Source: Gordonia humi (GTDB taxonomy: Bacteria > Actinomycetota > Actinomycetes > Mycobacteriales > Mycobacteriaceae). Taken from it: a stretch of 64,000 bases of DNA. The translations under genes and the position numbers were made by a program. Location of the stretch: assembly GCF_014197435.1 (NCBI RefSeq), contig NZ_JACIFP010000003.1, forward strand, positions 49,537-113,536, written 5' to 3'. Each line of letters opens with the position of its first letter. The stretch's first letter is position 1. The notes under the pieces are model-generated. The model ran no database searches and had not been told where the DNA came from. It saw nothing but the letters and a program-made list of their open reading frames with translations. Shown piece after piece: positions 34,357 to 43,389 of the stretch.

Positions 34357-35811
34357 ATGACCACAGGATCTGTTCTGCTCGCATCTGTACCCACCTCGGT
34401 ATGGATCGGCAACCAACAGCTCCCGGGCTCGACTGGCACCACCTTTGAGGTGGTCAACCCAGCAACGGGCAATGTGCTAGCCGTCGTAGCTGACGCCACC
34501 GCCACTGACGGCGCCGCAGCCCTCGATAGAGCAGCGGCCGCTCAGAAAGACTGGGCCGCCACTCCGGCCCGGGAACGTTCCCGGATCTTGCGCCGCGCAT
34601 GGGAAGTCGTGGTCGAGCGGCGTGACGAGTTCGCGCTGCTGATGACGCTGGAGATGGGCAAACCCCTCATTGAAAGCCATGGGGAGGTCAGCTATGGCGC
34701 CGAATTCTTGCGGTGGTTCTCAGAGGAAGCCGTACGCATCAACGGCCGCTACACCGAATCGCCGTCGGGAAGTGGCAAGATCCTGGTTACCAAAGAGCCG
34801 GTCGGTCCGACGCTGGCGATCACCCCGTGGAACTTTCCACTGGCCATGGGAACCCGGAAGATCGCTCCCGCCTTCGCCGCCGGCTGCACGGTCATCGTCA
34901 AGCCTGCCGCCGAGACGCCGCTGACTATGCTCCTTCTCGCTGAAGTATTCCGCGATGCAGGCCTTCCCGACGGTGTGCTCTCGGTACTTCCCACTACGCA
35001 GGCGTCGGAGTTGACCGCACCCATGCTGGCCGATCCGCGGCTGCGCAAGCTCACCTTTACCGGATCGACGGCGGTCGGGAAGACGCTGCTCAAGCTCGCC
35101 GCAGACCGGGTGCTGCGCACATCGATGGAACTCGGTGGAAACGCCCCGTTCGTCGTGTTCGACGACGCTGACATCGACGCCGCAGTCGATGGGGCGGTAG
35201 CAGCCAAGATGCGCAATACCGGTGAGGCCTGCACGGCAGCGAACCGCATCTACGTCGACAACGCAATTCGGACCGAGTTCAGCGGCAAGCTTGCCGAGCG
35301 AATGGCGGCACTGTCGATTGGTCCTGGCGACGTCGAGGGCACTCAGGTCGGTCCACTGATAAGCGACAATCAACTCCGCAAGGTCGACAGTCTGGTTGCC
35401 GACGCGGTCGAAAAGGGCGCCGTCATCGAAACCGGGGGCGCCCAGCTCGGCAAGATCGGATACTTCTACCTGCCCACGGTCCTGACGAATGTCACCGCCG
35501 ACGCCCGCATCGTCAAGGAAGAGGTGTTCGGTCCCGTCGCCGCAATCGTCGGCTTCGACGGGGAGACTGAGGGTGTCGCCGCCGCCAACGACACCGAGTA
35601 CGGTCTCGCCGCCTACATCTACACACAGAATTTGGATCGTGCTCTGCGCGTGTCGAAGGCGATTGAATCGGGCATGGTCGGTATCAACCGAGGCATCATT
35701 TCCGACGTCGCCGCTCCGTTCGGTGGCGTCAAAGAATCCGGCCTAGGCCGCGAGAGTGGAAGCGAGGGGATTGCGGAGTACCTCGAAACCAAGTATATTG
35801 CCCTCCCCTGA
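34357..35811 (+). CDS. NAD(P)-dependent aldehyde dehydrogenase, succinate-semialdehyde type
   Basis: 484 residues, the length of GabD. Motifs: ITPWNFPLAMGTRKIAPAFA, KPAAETPLTMLLLAEVF, FTGSTAVGKTLLKLA, catalytic Glu in SMELGGNAPFVVF and catalytic Cys in RNTGEACTAANRIYVD, then EEVFGPVAAIVGF. The C-terminal PFGGVKESGLGRESGSEGI completes the family. The closest pattern is the succinate-semialdehyde dehydrogenase group. It follows the alcohol dehydrogenase and ends a plus-strand run of MFS carrier, hydrolase, ADH and ALDH, feeding succinate or a related acid into central metabolism. Confidence 0.92.
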   Translation: MTTGSVLLASVPTSVWIGNQQLPGSTGTTFEVVNPATGNVLAVVADATATDGAAALDRAAAAQKDWAATPARERSRILRRAWEVVVERRDEFALLMTLEMGKPLIESHGEVSYGAEFLRWFSEEAVRINGRYTESPSGSGKILVTKEPVGPTLAITPWNFPLAMGTRKIAPAFAAGCTVIVKPAAETPLTMLLLAEVFRDAGLPDGVLSVLPTTQASELTAPMLADPRLRKLTFTGSTAVGKTLLKLAADRVLRTSMELGGNAPFVVFDDADIDAAVDGAVAAKMRNTGEACTAANRIYVDNAIRTEFSGKLAERMAALSIGPGDVEGTQVGPLISDNQLRKVDSLVADAVEKGAVIETGGAQLGKIGYFYLPTVLTNVTADARIVKEEVFGPVAAIVGFDGETEGVAAANDTEYGLAAYIYTQNLDRALRVSKAIESGMVGINRGIISDVAAPFGGVKESGLGRESGSEGIAEYLETKYIALP

Positions 35812-36699
35812 GCGCGCGCTGGATAGAGCTCCGTCTCGGTGTCGGATGGATGCGGGACTGCTCCCGCCGCATGGGTCGGTCGTTGCTCTTCAAATCGTCG
35901 TCGATCCACCGGGGCGCGTAGATGGGCCTTCGCGGGGCTGGCCCTGGAGCGAGCAGGCGGCGGGGGTGCGCTGGCCCTGTCGTCAGGTTAGTCGGTGGAC
36001 TGGTTCACCCCCAGCGCACCGGTCGGATCTGGAGCTGGCGGAGTGGTTCGGGCTGACGACCGGCCACCGCGGGGATCGACGGCTGTGTTCAGGACGCGGC
36101 ACGTCAAGGCGCTCGCTGACACGCGCTCAGGCCGGTCCCGACCCGAGGACGACGTGACACTCCGAGTGACTTCCGCGTCGTCTCCGTGCGGCCGAAGGTG
36201 CGGTGCCGATCGCAGCCGGCGGCGGTCGATCTGATGGAGTCGCTCAGCACCCGTGGGCGTAGGCCGCAGGCACCTCCACGACGACCTCCGTGATCGGCGA
36301 GCGTCGCCCAGCGCCCCGCTGATCGCGCTCACCCCCATCGCTGTCGGTGACACCACGCGGAATTCGCTCACCGCCCAGCCGAGGGTACGGATCGTGCCCG
36401 CCGGCAGGCGCAGGACCTGCGCGGCTACCGACTGCACTAGCCGCAGCGCTGTCCCGAAACTCGAACTCGCATCGGGGAAGCGGTTCGGCGTGAGGGGCTG
36501 AACTCCGCTCGGTGCATAGGGAGAAACTGGGATCCCGAGGTTTGCGTAGTGGATCGCCGCGCCGGCCAACTTGGGTTCGGCGGCGACCGCTGCATCGTCG
36601 AAACGGTCCAGTGGGGGACCTGGTCTGCTGGGTCGAACATACCCCGAGACTGACCCGGCGGCGTTACCGGATTCCGGTAACGCGAGGGGGAACGCAGGG
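35812..36699. other. Degenerate region before the IS3 element
   Basis: 888 bp with no intact gene. On the minus strand about 36250-36620 a stretch keeps protein-like sequence (AAIHYANLGIPVSPYAPSG, QPLTPNRFPDASSSFGTALR, TLGWAVSEFRVVSPTAMGVS). It shifts frame near 36300 into PITEVVVEVPAAYAHG and has no start or family I recognise, so it is probably a dead gene. A perfect palindrome lies at 36661-36683. Confidence 0.4.
36661..36683. repeat. Perfect 23-bp palindrome next to an IS end
   Basis: GCGTTACCGGA (36661-36671), one base, then its exact inverse (36673-36683). It lies 16 bases outside the left end of the IS3 element at 36700. It may be a terminator or an attractive IS target. Confidence 0.5.
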
Positions 36700-36772
36700 T
36701 GGCGTGTCCCCCGTGAACCGGTCCAGGTTGTTTTAGAGTCCTGATTGCCCTGATGAGGGCAGAGAAGGGACG

Positions 36773-37063
36773 ATGAAGAACATGGCAGGACGCAAGCGTC
36801 ACTCGGCTGAGGACATCGTGCGCAAGCTGCGCCGGGCCGACGAGCTGGCCGCCGAGGGTAAGACCGGTGAGGAGATCGCTGCCGATCTTGAGGTGTCGGC
36901 GGCCACTTTCTACAACTGGCGCCGCCAGTACGGCGGCATGGACGGCGACGCCGCCAAGGAACTCAAGGAACTGCGCGAGCAGAACGGCCGGCTCAAACGC
37001 CTGCTCGCCGACGCCGAACTGGAGAAGGACGCGCTGCGGGAGATCGCGAAGGGAGAATTCTGA
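36773..37063 (+). CDS. IS3-family transposase OrfA (third type)
   Basis: 96 residues (MKNMAGRKRHSAEDIVRKLR at the start), with an HTH around TGEEIAADLEVSAATFYNWR and a zipper-like helix KELKELREQNGRLKRLLADA. A nearly identical orfA is at 47089. Confidence 0.9.
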   Translation: MKNMAGRKRHSAEDIVRKLRRADELAAEGKTGEEIAADLEVSAATFYNWRRQYGGMDGDAAKELKELREQNGRLKRLLADAELEKDALREIAKGEF

Positions 37064-37092
37064 GACCAACAGCTAAACGCGCCGCCATCGAC

Positions 37093-37926
37093 ATGCTCAA
37101 AGACGTCAAGAAGATGTCAGAGCGCATGGCGTGCCGGGTTGTTGGGCTTTCCCGATCCGCGTATCGACGCCTGCCGCAGGCGCAGACACCGGCCGATCCC
37201 GACGCCGCACTGCGCGAGCAGCTGCGCACCTATGCCCGCAAGAATCCGCGGCACGGGTTCCGCCGGGCGTGGGCGCACCTGCGCTTCGACGATGGCATCG
37301 AGATCAACAAGAAGAAGGTGCACCGGCTGTGGAAAGAGGAAGGGTTGCAGGTTCGCCGCGCGCCGCGGCGGAAACGAGCGGGCCAATCATCGGTGCCGAT
37401 TGCCGTCGCTGATGCACCAAAAGTGTTGTGGGCGTTGGATTTTCAGTTCGATTCCACGGTGGACGGCAAGAAGGTCAAGATAGCGTCGATGGTCGATGAG
37501 CACACCCGGATGTCGTTGCTGAACATCGTGGACCGCTCGATCACCGCCGAGCGCCTGATCGAGGAGTTGGAGAAGACATTCGCGATCTGGGATGGCCCGC
37601 CGATAGTGCTGCGTATGGACAACGGCCCTGAGTTCATCTCAGAGGCCCTTCGGGAGTTCTGTGCAGGGTCGGTGGGGATCTCCTACATTCCGCCCGGCGC
37701 ACCGTGGAACAACGGGTACATCGAGTCGTTCAACAACCGGCTGCGCGACGAGTGCTTGAACCGCAACGCCTGGCCCACACTGCTCGAGGCCCGCGTGGTC
37801 ATCGGCGACTTTAAAGACGACCACAACCACCGACACCGGCACTCGGCGCTGGGCTACCGAACCCCGGCCGAGTACGCTGCCGGATGCACCCACAGAAACC
37901 ACCCCGTGGGCTGCGAGATCGACTGA
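37093..37926 (+). CDS. IS3-family transposase OrfB (third type)
   Basis: 277 residues from the first ATG; the frame is open upstream through RPTAKRAAID to the end of orfA, so an OrfAB fusion by frameshifting is likely. HTH_21-like part KNPRHGFRRAWAHLRF. DDE residues are Asp in LWALDFQFDS, Asp in LRMDNGPEFIS and Glu in GYIESFNNRLRDECL. Intact. Confidence 0.92.
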   Translation: MLKDVKKMSERMACRVVGLSRSAYRRLPQAQTPADPDAALREQLRTYARKNPRHGFRRAWAHLRFDDGIEINKKKVHRLWKEEGLQVRRAPRRKRAGQSSVPIAVADAPKVLWALDFQFDSTVDGKKVKIASMVDEHTRMSLLNIVDRSITAERLIEELEKTFAIWDGPPIVLRMDNGPEFISEALREFCAGSVGISYIPPGAPWNNGYIESFNNRLRDECLNRNAWPTLLEARVVIGDFKDDHNHRHRHSALGYRTPAEYAAGCTHRNHPVGCEID

Positions 37927-37944
37927 CCGAGCGCCGGCGCTCGG
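37927..37944. promoter_or_regulatory. 18-bp perfect palindrome upstream of the TetR gene
   Basis: CCGAGCGCCGGCGCTCGG, 45 bases before the TetR start and directly after the transposase stop. It fits either a TetR-type operator or the end of the transposase transcript. Confidence 0.5.
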
Positions 37945-37988
37945 ACCACCGGTAGCGCTCTCGGTCTTGGAGAGGAGTCTGATCCGCG

Positions 37989-38642
37989 ATGCCAAATGAC
38001 CGGCCCACTGGCGCAGCGTGGCAGGATCTACTGGCAGGAGGTCTGCGCAAGGTCCCGGTCCAAGCGAGGTCGCGCGCTACGGTCAAGGCTGTTCTCGACG
38101 CTGCCGCCGAGCTCGTCGAGGAGGTGGGCTTCGAGGCCGTTGTTGAGTCACCCATGCTCATCCTTGATCGTTCAGGTGTGAGTCGAGGTTCGTTTTATTC
38201 CTTCTTCGAGACACCTGAACGCGTCTTGGACCAGTTGGCGTACGAGCAGATTCTGCAGTTCGTCGCAGGCATCGAGAAGAGGTTCAGGTCGCGCGAGGCC
38301 GCCGGCTGGCGCGGCGTTATCGACGTCCTGGTGGACTACTACCTCGAGGTGTATACACAGCCGCTCATACGGGAGTTGTGGGTCCGTCAGAACATAACCT
38401 TGCGCGTTCGTCATCTGGACGATGCGGCGATCGAGGACATCGCGGAGCTGCTCAGGCTCGAGTTGATTGCGAGTAGCGACGGACCCCAGGACGTCGACCA
38501 CATCCAGTGCGCGGTCGCTGTCCAAGCACTGGAGCGGTTGTGCCAGTTCGCGTTCGAGAATGATCCGCATGGTGACCAGGAAGTGATCGGCGAGGCGCGT
38601 GAGCTCTTGGCGGCCTACTTCTCTCGTCGACCGTCGGCCTGA
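37989..38642 (+). CDS. TetR/AcrR-family transcriptional regulator
   Basis: 217 residues from ATG 37989 (GGAGAGGAG upstream). The DNA-binding domain lies at about residues 22-75: RSRATVKAVLDAAAELVEEV, then the recognition helix region DRSGVSRGSFYSFFETPERV. The C-terminal helical ligand domain follows. It is convergent with the SMR remnant and acyl-CoA ligase genes, so its natural target is either itself or genes displaced by the adjoining IS3 element. Confidence 0.92.
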   Translation: MPNDRPTGAAWQDLLAGGLRKVPVQARSRATVKAVLDAAAELVEEVGFEAVVESPMLILDRSGVSRGSFYSFFETPERVLDQLAYEQILQFVAGIEKRFRSREAAGWRGVIDVLVDYYLEVYTQPLIRELWVRQNITLRVRHLDDAAIEDIAELLRLELIASSDGPQDVDHIQCAVAVQALERLCQFAFENDPHGDQEVIGEARELLAAYFSRRPSA

Positions 38643-38673
38643 GGCGCACAGGATTGGGGGGAGTCCTGCCGCT

Positions 38674-38990
38674 CTATTGTGGACCTGGCGCTTCCAGAAC
38701 CACCACGCCGCCTACGATCACTGCGAGGGCCACGACTTGTCGGGCAGATAGCTTCTCGTCGAAGAGATTGGCGCTTAGCGCAGCTGTTGCGGTGAGTCCG
38801 ATTGCGGACCACGTCGCGTAGGCGACGGCCACGGGCACGCCCGATTGCAGGACCCATGCAAGAGGGAAGAACGCCGGGGAATAGCAGGCGAGCACCGCGA
38901 CGCCGGCCGCGTGAACCCCTCTTTCCGCTTCAAGAGCAAGGAGCCGATGACTTCAGCAGCTATCGCGGGTCGCGAGGAGTGCGACGTCAA
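38674..38990 (-). pseudogene. Small multidrug resistance (SMR/EmrE-type) transporter, frameshifted
   Basis: From a TTG at 38990 (AGGAG upstream) the first part reads IAAEVIGSLLLKRKEGFTRP, the SMR TM1 with its essential Glu. After a frameshift near 38900 the rest continues as LAWVLQSGVPVAVAYATWSA and ARQVVALAVIVGGVVVLE. Joined, they give the roughly 105-residue family length. One shift is enough to kill it, unless it is a sequencing error. SMR proteins export cationic compounds as dimers. Confidence 0.75.
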
Positions 38991-39021
38991 GTCGAACTCC
39001 TCGACCTCACGTGCGCGGGTG

Positions 39022-40581
39022 TCATGGCGCTTGTGCTGTCAGTTCTCGCTTGAGGATCTTCCCTGTCGCCGTCATAGGGAGTGAGTCGACGAACTGGACG
39101 AGTCGGGGGTACTTGTAGTTGGCGATGCGCTCCTTGCACCAGGAGATCAGATCTTGCTCGGTCAGGGTGCTGTCGCGCTGGCGCACGACGAAGGCCTTGA
39201 CTTCCTCGCCGTGGGATTCGTGCGGGACGCCCACGACGGCGACCAGGGAGACCTCGGGATGGGAGATGATGACCTCCTCGAGCTCGCGGGGGTAGACGTT
39301 GTATCCGCCGCGGATGATGAGGTCCTTGGAACGGTCGACGATGTAGTAGTAGCCATCACTGTCCCTGCGTGCCAGGTCGCCGGTACGGAACCACCCGTCT
39401 CGCATCACCTCCGCAGTGGCTTCTGGGCGGCGGTGGTAGCCCTTCATGACGTTGTGCCCCTTCACCGCGATCTCGCCAACAGCGTCCTTCTCGGACGTCT
39501 CCCGCCAGGCTTGGTCGACCAGCTTGACCTCGACGCCCCAGATAGGCTTTCCGATGGAGCCCGGGGGATTGCGCTGGCCGGGCTGGCTGAAGGTGACCAC
39601 CGGCGACGTCTCGGAGAGTCCATACCCCTCCAAGATCCTCACTCCGAGTCGTTGCTCGACCTCTTCCAGGATTGCCATCGGAAGGCTAGCCCCTCCGGAG
39701 ACGCCGATCCGCAGGTTTCGGGCGATCCGGTCCACATCAACCTCTTCGGAGAGAGCGTTGAGCAGCCCCCACCACATTGTGGGCACGCCGGCGAAGAATG
39801 TGACATCTTCGTGCTCGAGTAGGTGGATGACGTCGCGGGGATCGAATCGCCGTACGAGCAGAAGGGTCGCCGCCATCGAGAATCCGGCATGTAGTTGAAC
39901 CGTGGCGCCGAACGTGTGGAACAGCGGCAGGGCCACCACGTGTACGTCCGTCGCGGGCGAGCTCCCAAAGAGGCGGTTCGACGCGATCGCGTTCATCATC
40001 GTGTTGGCGTGGGTGAGTTCGGCGCCTTTGGGGCGTCCCGTTGTGCCAGAGGTGTAGAGGATGACTGCTGTGTCATCCGGTTCGGTTGCAACCGAGTCGA
40101 ACTCGCCGGGCTGGTCTGCGATCGCTGAGGCGAACGATTCTGCGTCGCTCAGCGGGGTCGGCGAATCGGGGTGGGCAGTGACAACGAAGAAGTGCTCGGT
40201 GCTAGAGGTCCTTTCGAACGCGGCCCAGCCCTCCCGTCCAGTGGGCAACTCTTCGGTTCCCTCGAAGCAGAAGAACACGCACGCTTCGGAGTCGCGGAGG
40301 TGGTAGGCGAGCTCGTCTTCCTTGAGCATCACGTTGAGCGGGACGACGACAGCACCGGTCTTCAGGGCGCCGTAGTAGATGATCGCGAACTCGGGGATGT
40401 TCGGGCAGCAGAGGGCGACCTTGTCTCCCCGCGCTACCCCGCGTTCCTTGAGCAGGTTGGCGACCCGGTTGGCCTCAGCGTTGGCCTGCTCGTAGGTGAT
40501 GTGTCTTGATTCGAGAACCAGAGCGTCGCGCTCGGGGTGGTTTCGTGCGGAGTCCTCGAGAAGGGAGGCCAGGTTGATCAT
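39022..40581 (-). CDS. Acyl-CoA synthetase (AMP-forming, FadD-type)
   Basis: 519 residues from ATG 40581 (INLASLLEDSARNHPERDAL follows). Adenylate-forming motifs: ILYTSGTTGRPKGAELTHAN, LEGYGLSETSPVVTFS, GWFRTGDLARRDSDGYYYIV followed by DRSKDLIIRGGYNVYPRE, and the catalytic Lys in MTATGKILKREL near the C-terminus. It makes acyl-CoA from a free fatty or aromatic acid. IS copy C is inserted four bases upstream of the start codon, so the native ribosome site (GGAG, now beyond the IS) is lost. Translation may now depend on readthrough from IS sequence, which adds a few residues in frame. Confidence 0.92.
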   Translation of the reverse strand: MINLASLLEDSARNHPERDALVLESRHITYEQANAEANRVANLLKERGVARGDKVALCCPNIPEFAIIYYGALKTGAVVVPLNVMLKEDELAYHLRDSEACVFFCFEGTEELPTGREGWAAFERTSSTEHFFVVTAHPDSPTPLSDAESFASAIADQPGEFDSVATEPDDTAVILYTSGTTGRPKGAELTHANTMMNAIASNRLFGSSPATDVHVVALPLFHTFGATVQLHAGFSMAATLLLVRRFDPRDVIHLLEHEDVTFFAGVPTMWWGLLNALSEEVDVDRIARNLRIGVSGGASLPMAILEEVEQRLGVRILEGYGLSETSPVVTFSQPGQRNPPGSIGKPIWGVEVKLVDQAWRETSEKDAVGEIAVKGHNVMKGYHRRPEATAEVMRDGWFRTGDLARRDSDGYYYIVDRSKDLIIRGGYNVYPRELEEVIISHPEVSLVAVVGVPHESHGEEVKAFVVRQRDSTLTEQDLISWCKERIANYKYPRLVQFVDSLPMTATGKILKRELTAQAP

Positions 40582-40655
40582 GGGTGGGGCTGGTGCACGA
40601 GTTGGTGACATCTGATCTGGCTTGCCCTGCCGGGGCGGCCTGGAAGGATGTTGTT

Positions 40656-40964
40656 GTGCCCAAGCCCTATCCCCAGGAGTTCCGCGACGACGTTGTTCGC
40701 GTCGCTCAGAATCGTGAAGACGGTGTGACGCTCGAGCAGATCGCCGCCGACTTCGGTATCCATCCCATGACGTTGCAGAAGTGGATTCGCAAGGCCGACG
40801 TGGAGGCCGGGATCAAGCCCGGCACGACCGCCGCGGCATCCCAGGAGCTCCGGGAGGCCAAGCGGCGTGTGCGACTGCTGGAGCAGGAGAACGAGGTCCT
40901 GCGCCGCGCTGCTGCCTACCTGTCCCAGGCGAATCTGCCGGGAAAAGGTGGTACCCGCTCGTGA
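40656..40964 (+). CDS. IS3-family transposase OrfA, copy C
   Basis: 103 residues from GTG 40656; same product as copies A and B, intact. Confidence 0.92.
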   Translation: MPKPYPQEFRDDVVRVAQNREDGVTLEQIAADFGIHPMTLQKWIRKADVEAGIKPGTTAAASQELREAKRRVRLLEQENEVLRRAAAYLSQANLPGKGGTRS

Positions 40965-41821
40965 GCGAGCTCGCCGCTGACGGCATCCCCGTCACGGTGG
41001 CGTGCCGGGTACTCAAGATCGCTCGTCAGCCCTACTACCGATGGCTCAAGAACCCGGTCACCGATGCCGAACTCGCCGAGGCGTACCGGGCCAACGCCCT
41101 GTTCGACGCGCACCGAGAGGATCCGGAATTCGGCTACCGCTACCTGGCCGATGAAGCTGAGACCGCGGGCGAGAAGATGTGCCGGCGCACCGCCTGGCGA
41201 ATCTGCTCAACCGGTGGCTGGACCAGTGCCATCAGCAAGAAGGGCCGCGGCAAGCATCGCAAGGCCGGCCCACCCGTGCACGACGATCTCGTCGAGCGAG
41301 ACTTCGCCGCCGTGGGCCCGAACGAGCTGTGGCTCACCGACATCACCGAGCACTGGACGGCGGCGGGAAAGCTGTACCTGTGCGCGATCAAGGACGTCTA
41401 TTCGGGCCGCATCGTCGGGTATTCGATCGACTCCAGGATGAAGTCCTGCCTGGCCGTGGCCGCACTGAACAGCGCCGTCGCCAGGCGGGGCGACGTCACA
41501 GGCTGCGTCCTACACAGCGATAGAGGATCTCAATTTCGCTCGAAGAAGATGCAGAAGGCTATCACCCGGCACGGCATGCTCGGGTCGATGGGAAGGGTCG
41601 GCGCTGCCGGGGACAACGCGGCCATGGAGAGCTTCTTTTCACTGCTACAGAACAACGTCCTCGACCGCCGATCCTGGGCCACCAGAGACGAGCTCCGGGC
41701 CGCCATCGTGCACTGGATCGAACGCACCTACCACCGCCGCAGACGACAAGACCGCCTCGGCAGATTGACCCCCATCGAATTCGAGACAATCATCAACCAC
41801 GAGGCCCCTCAGGCCGCGTGA
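40961..41821 (+). CDS. IS3-family transposase OrfB, copy C
   Basis: 287 residues; same product as the copy at 6035 with its DDE residues, overlapping orfA by four bases. Confidence 0.92.
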   Translation: MSELAADGIPVTVACRVLKIARQPYYRWLKNPVTDAELAEAYRANALFDAHREDPEFGYRYLADEAETAGEKMCRRTAWRICSTGGWTSAISKKGRGKHRKAGPPVHDDLVERDFAAVGPNELWLTDITEHWTAAGKLYLCAIKDVYSGRIVGYSIDSRMKSCLAVAALNSAVARRGDVTGCVLHSDRGSQFRSKKMQKAITRHGMLGSMGRVGAAGDNAAMESFFSLLQNNVLDRRSWATRDELRAAIVHWIERTYHRRRRQDRLGRLTPIEFETIINHEAPQAA

Positions 41822-41884
41822 CTAACCGTGTCACCTAACCGTGCATCAGCCCCGGTGATGAGTCTCCGGGGATCGAAAGTGCTT

Positions 41885-41911
41885 GCCACGCGGGTCTATC
41901 CCCCGCGTGGC
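41885..41911. terminator. Hairpin after the phosphotriesterase-like gene
   Basis: GCCACGCGGG (41885-41894) pairs perfectly with 41902-41911, 12 bases beyond the stop of the minus-strand gene ending at 41923. Confidence 0.75.
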
Positions 41912-41922
41912 GCGGTAGATTG

Positions 41923-42987
41923 TCAGTTGGTTGCTCGGGCGGGTCGCAACGGCAACAGCTCTCTCGCGTTGCGCACGGTGATCTGCTCGATGGCGTCGTC
42001 GCTTACTCCCTTGCGGCTCAGCCAAGGGAGGATCATGCGGTGGATGTATCCGTAGCCGTGGCCGCCGAACTTCTGGAGTGTCGTCTTGAACATCACGTCG
42101 TGTGAGATCAGGAGGCGGTGCGCCAGGCCGGCTTCGACCATGCCGAGGATGGCGTTGACCCGAGTCTCGTCCGACGGGTAGGTGAAGTCAGCTTCCGGCT
42201 CGTAGCCGCTCGGGTAGGCGAACATGTCGAGTTCCACGAGGCAGCCCAGGTCGGGCACCACGTCCAAGAACTGAGGGTCCCGGGCGAACCCGTCGCAGTG
42301 TCCCATCACGACCCGGGTCATGTCCGCGCCCAGTTTCTCGATGCGCCCGGCGATGTCTCGGAGGGCATCGATCCCTGGCACGTAGTAGGGGTTGTGGATC
42401 GTCAGTGCGGCCCCGGTCTCGAGGTGCGCTGCGACACTGGCGGCGAGGACACGCTCCTCCTCTGGCTCGAGCGGCCATGACAGGCCGACCTCGCCCACGA
42501 TCCCGGCCCGGACGTCAGTACCGTCCATCCCAACGGTGATGTCGTCGACGATGCGCTCGGTGATGGCGTCCTGGGCCTGTGACTTCACCTCGTCAGACAG
42601 GCTCGCGGCGACGTAGTAGCTGGAGCCGGCCACGATGTTCACGTTCGTTGCGCGCGAGGCAGCTTGAAGGCCGGTGACGTTGCGCCCCATGTCGATGGGG
42701 CTCAGGTTCACCACGGTGTTCACTCCGAGGTCCGGGAGGACGGAAAGCTCATGGATCGCATCCTGCTCGTCGCTGAGATGCAGGTTGCCGCGATTTGCGA
42801 CGGGGTTCTCCATCCAGTGCCACAGGTTGTCGACCGTCGGCGTAGCCTGGCGGTCGGGGTTTGCTCTCGGGTCCTCGCCGGGGTACCAATACATGTCACA
42901 GTCGCCGAAGATGTGTTCGTGTGGGAGCGTGCCGGTCATGCTCGACGGGTCCATGTCGCCGAGAACGGTGCGGACCTTGGATGTCAT
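41923..42987 (-). CDS. Phosphotriesterase-family (amidohydrolase-fold) hydrolase
   Basis: 354 residues from ATG 42987 (AAAGGAA upstream). The binuclear metal site of the PTE/lactonase family is visible: GTLPHEHIFGDCD (HxH) near residue 20, Glu in GIVGEVGLSW, His in LTIHNPYY, His in VVMGHCDGF and Asp in LLISHDVMFKTTL. Family members open lactones (including homoserine lactones) or hydrolyse phosphotriesters; lactonase activity is the more probable native role. It reads towards IS copy C and was originally just upstream of the acyl-CoA synthetase, so both may have been one operon for activating an opened lactone. Confidence 0.9.
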   Translation of the reverse strand: MTSKVRTVLGDMDPSSMTGTLPHEHIFGDCDMYWYPGEDPRANPDRQATPTVDNLWHWMENPVANRGNLHLSDEQDAIHELSVLPDLGVNTVVNLSPIDMGRNVTGLQAASRATNVNIVAGSSYYVAASLSDEVKSQAQDAITERIVDDITVGMDGTDVRAGIVGEVGLSWPLEPEEERVLAASVAAHLETGAALTIHNPYYVPGIDALRDIAGRIEKLGADMTRVVMGHCDGFARDPQFLDVVPDLGCLVELDMFAYPSGYEPEADFTYPSDETRVNAILGMVEAGLAHRLLISHDVMFKTTLQKFGGHGYGYIHRMILPWLSRKGVSDDAIEQITVRNARELLPLRPARATN

Positions 42988-43015
42988 TGCGTTTCCTTTC
43001 GGTAGGGGCGTCACA

Positions 43016-43265
43016 GGTTGGTGTCTCGATCCCTACGAATGCCCAAGACGGTTGTAGATCGGGGCCTTCGATGCGGAAGTACACCGCGAGGCCGGCACCG
43101 GCGACCGTGACGGCGACCAGGACGAGCAGAAGTCCGACGTTTGGCCGGGGAGGCCGCCGGCAACGGGATCGAAGTGGCCGCTGTCACGACGGTGTAGGTC
43201 AGTGCCGCCGCGCTCAGCGCGGGAGCAACGAAGCATGCGAACTGCCTTCCAAGTCGGACTCAAGA
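43016..43265 (-). pseudogene. Membrane transporter C-terminal remnant
   Basis: Two hydrophobic pieces in different frames, FVAPALSAAALTYTVVTAAT and NVGLLLVLVAVTVAGAGLAV, separated by a frameshift near 43150, directly upstream of the phosphotriesterase-like gene. They look like the last one or two spans of a permease (MFS is likely). No N-terminal part is present. Confidence 0.4.
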
Positions 43266-43389
43266 CGCGACGCTAGTCGCATCTTTACAATAGGCAGCAG
43301 CTGTCGATGTGTCCAGTGCCACATCTGCACTGGCGCAAGCGGGGCCACATCGGCGCGGTCGTTACAGGTCCAATTGGGGCCTTCGCGCG

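Larger units (their letters stand above)
36700..37926 (+). mobile_element. IS3-family element (third type), right end uncertain
   Basis: The left end is set by comparison with the partial copy at 47016: both begin TGGCGTGTCCCCCGTGAACC. It carries orfA and orfB. I cannot find an inverted copy of the left end after orfB, so the right boundary is placed at the orfB stop and the true end may be missing or a little further right. Confidence 0.75.
40586..41853 (+). mobile_element. IS3-family element, copy C (1268 bp)
   Basis: Same element as at 5660, with GGT duplicated on both sides (40583-40585 and 41854-41856). It separates the acyl-CoA synthetase from its original promoter region, which now lies right of 41854. 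Confidence 0.95.

Noticed and set aside
35988..36569. 193-codon minus-strand frame treated as an intact gene
   Set aside because: Only its first half looks protein-like and a frameshift is evident near 36300; listed as a degenerate region instead.
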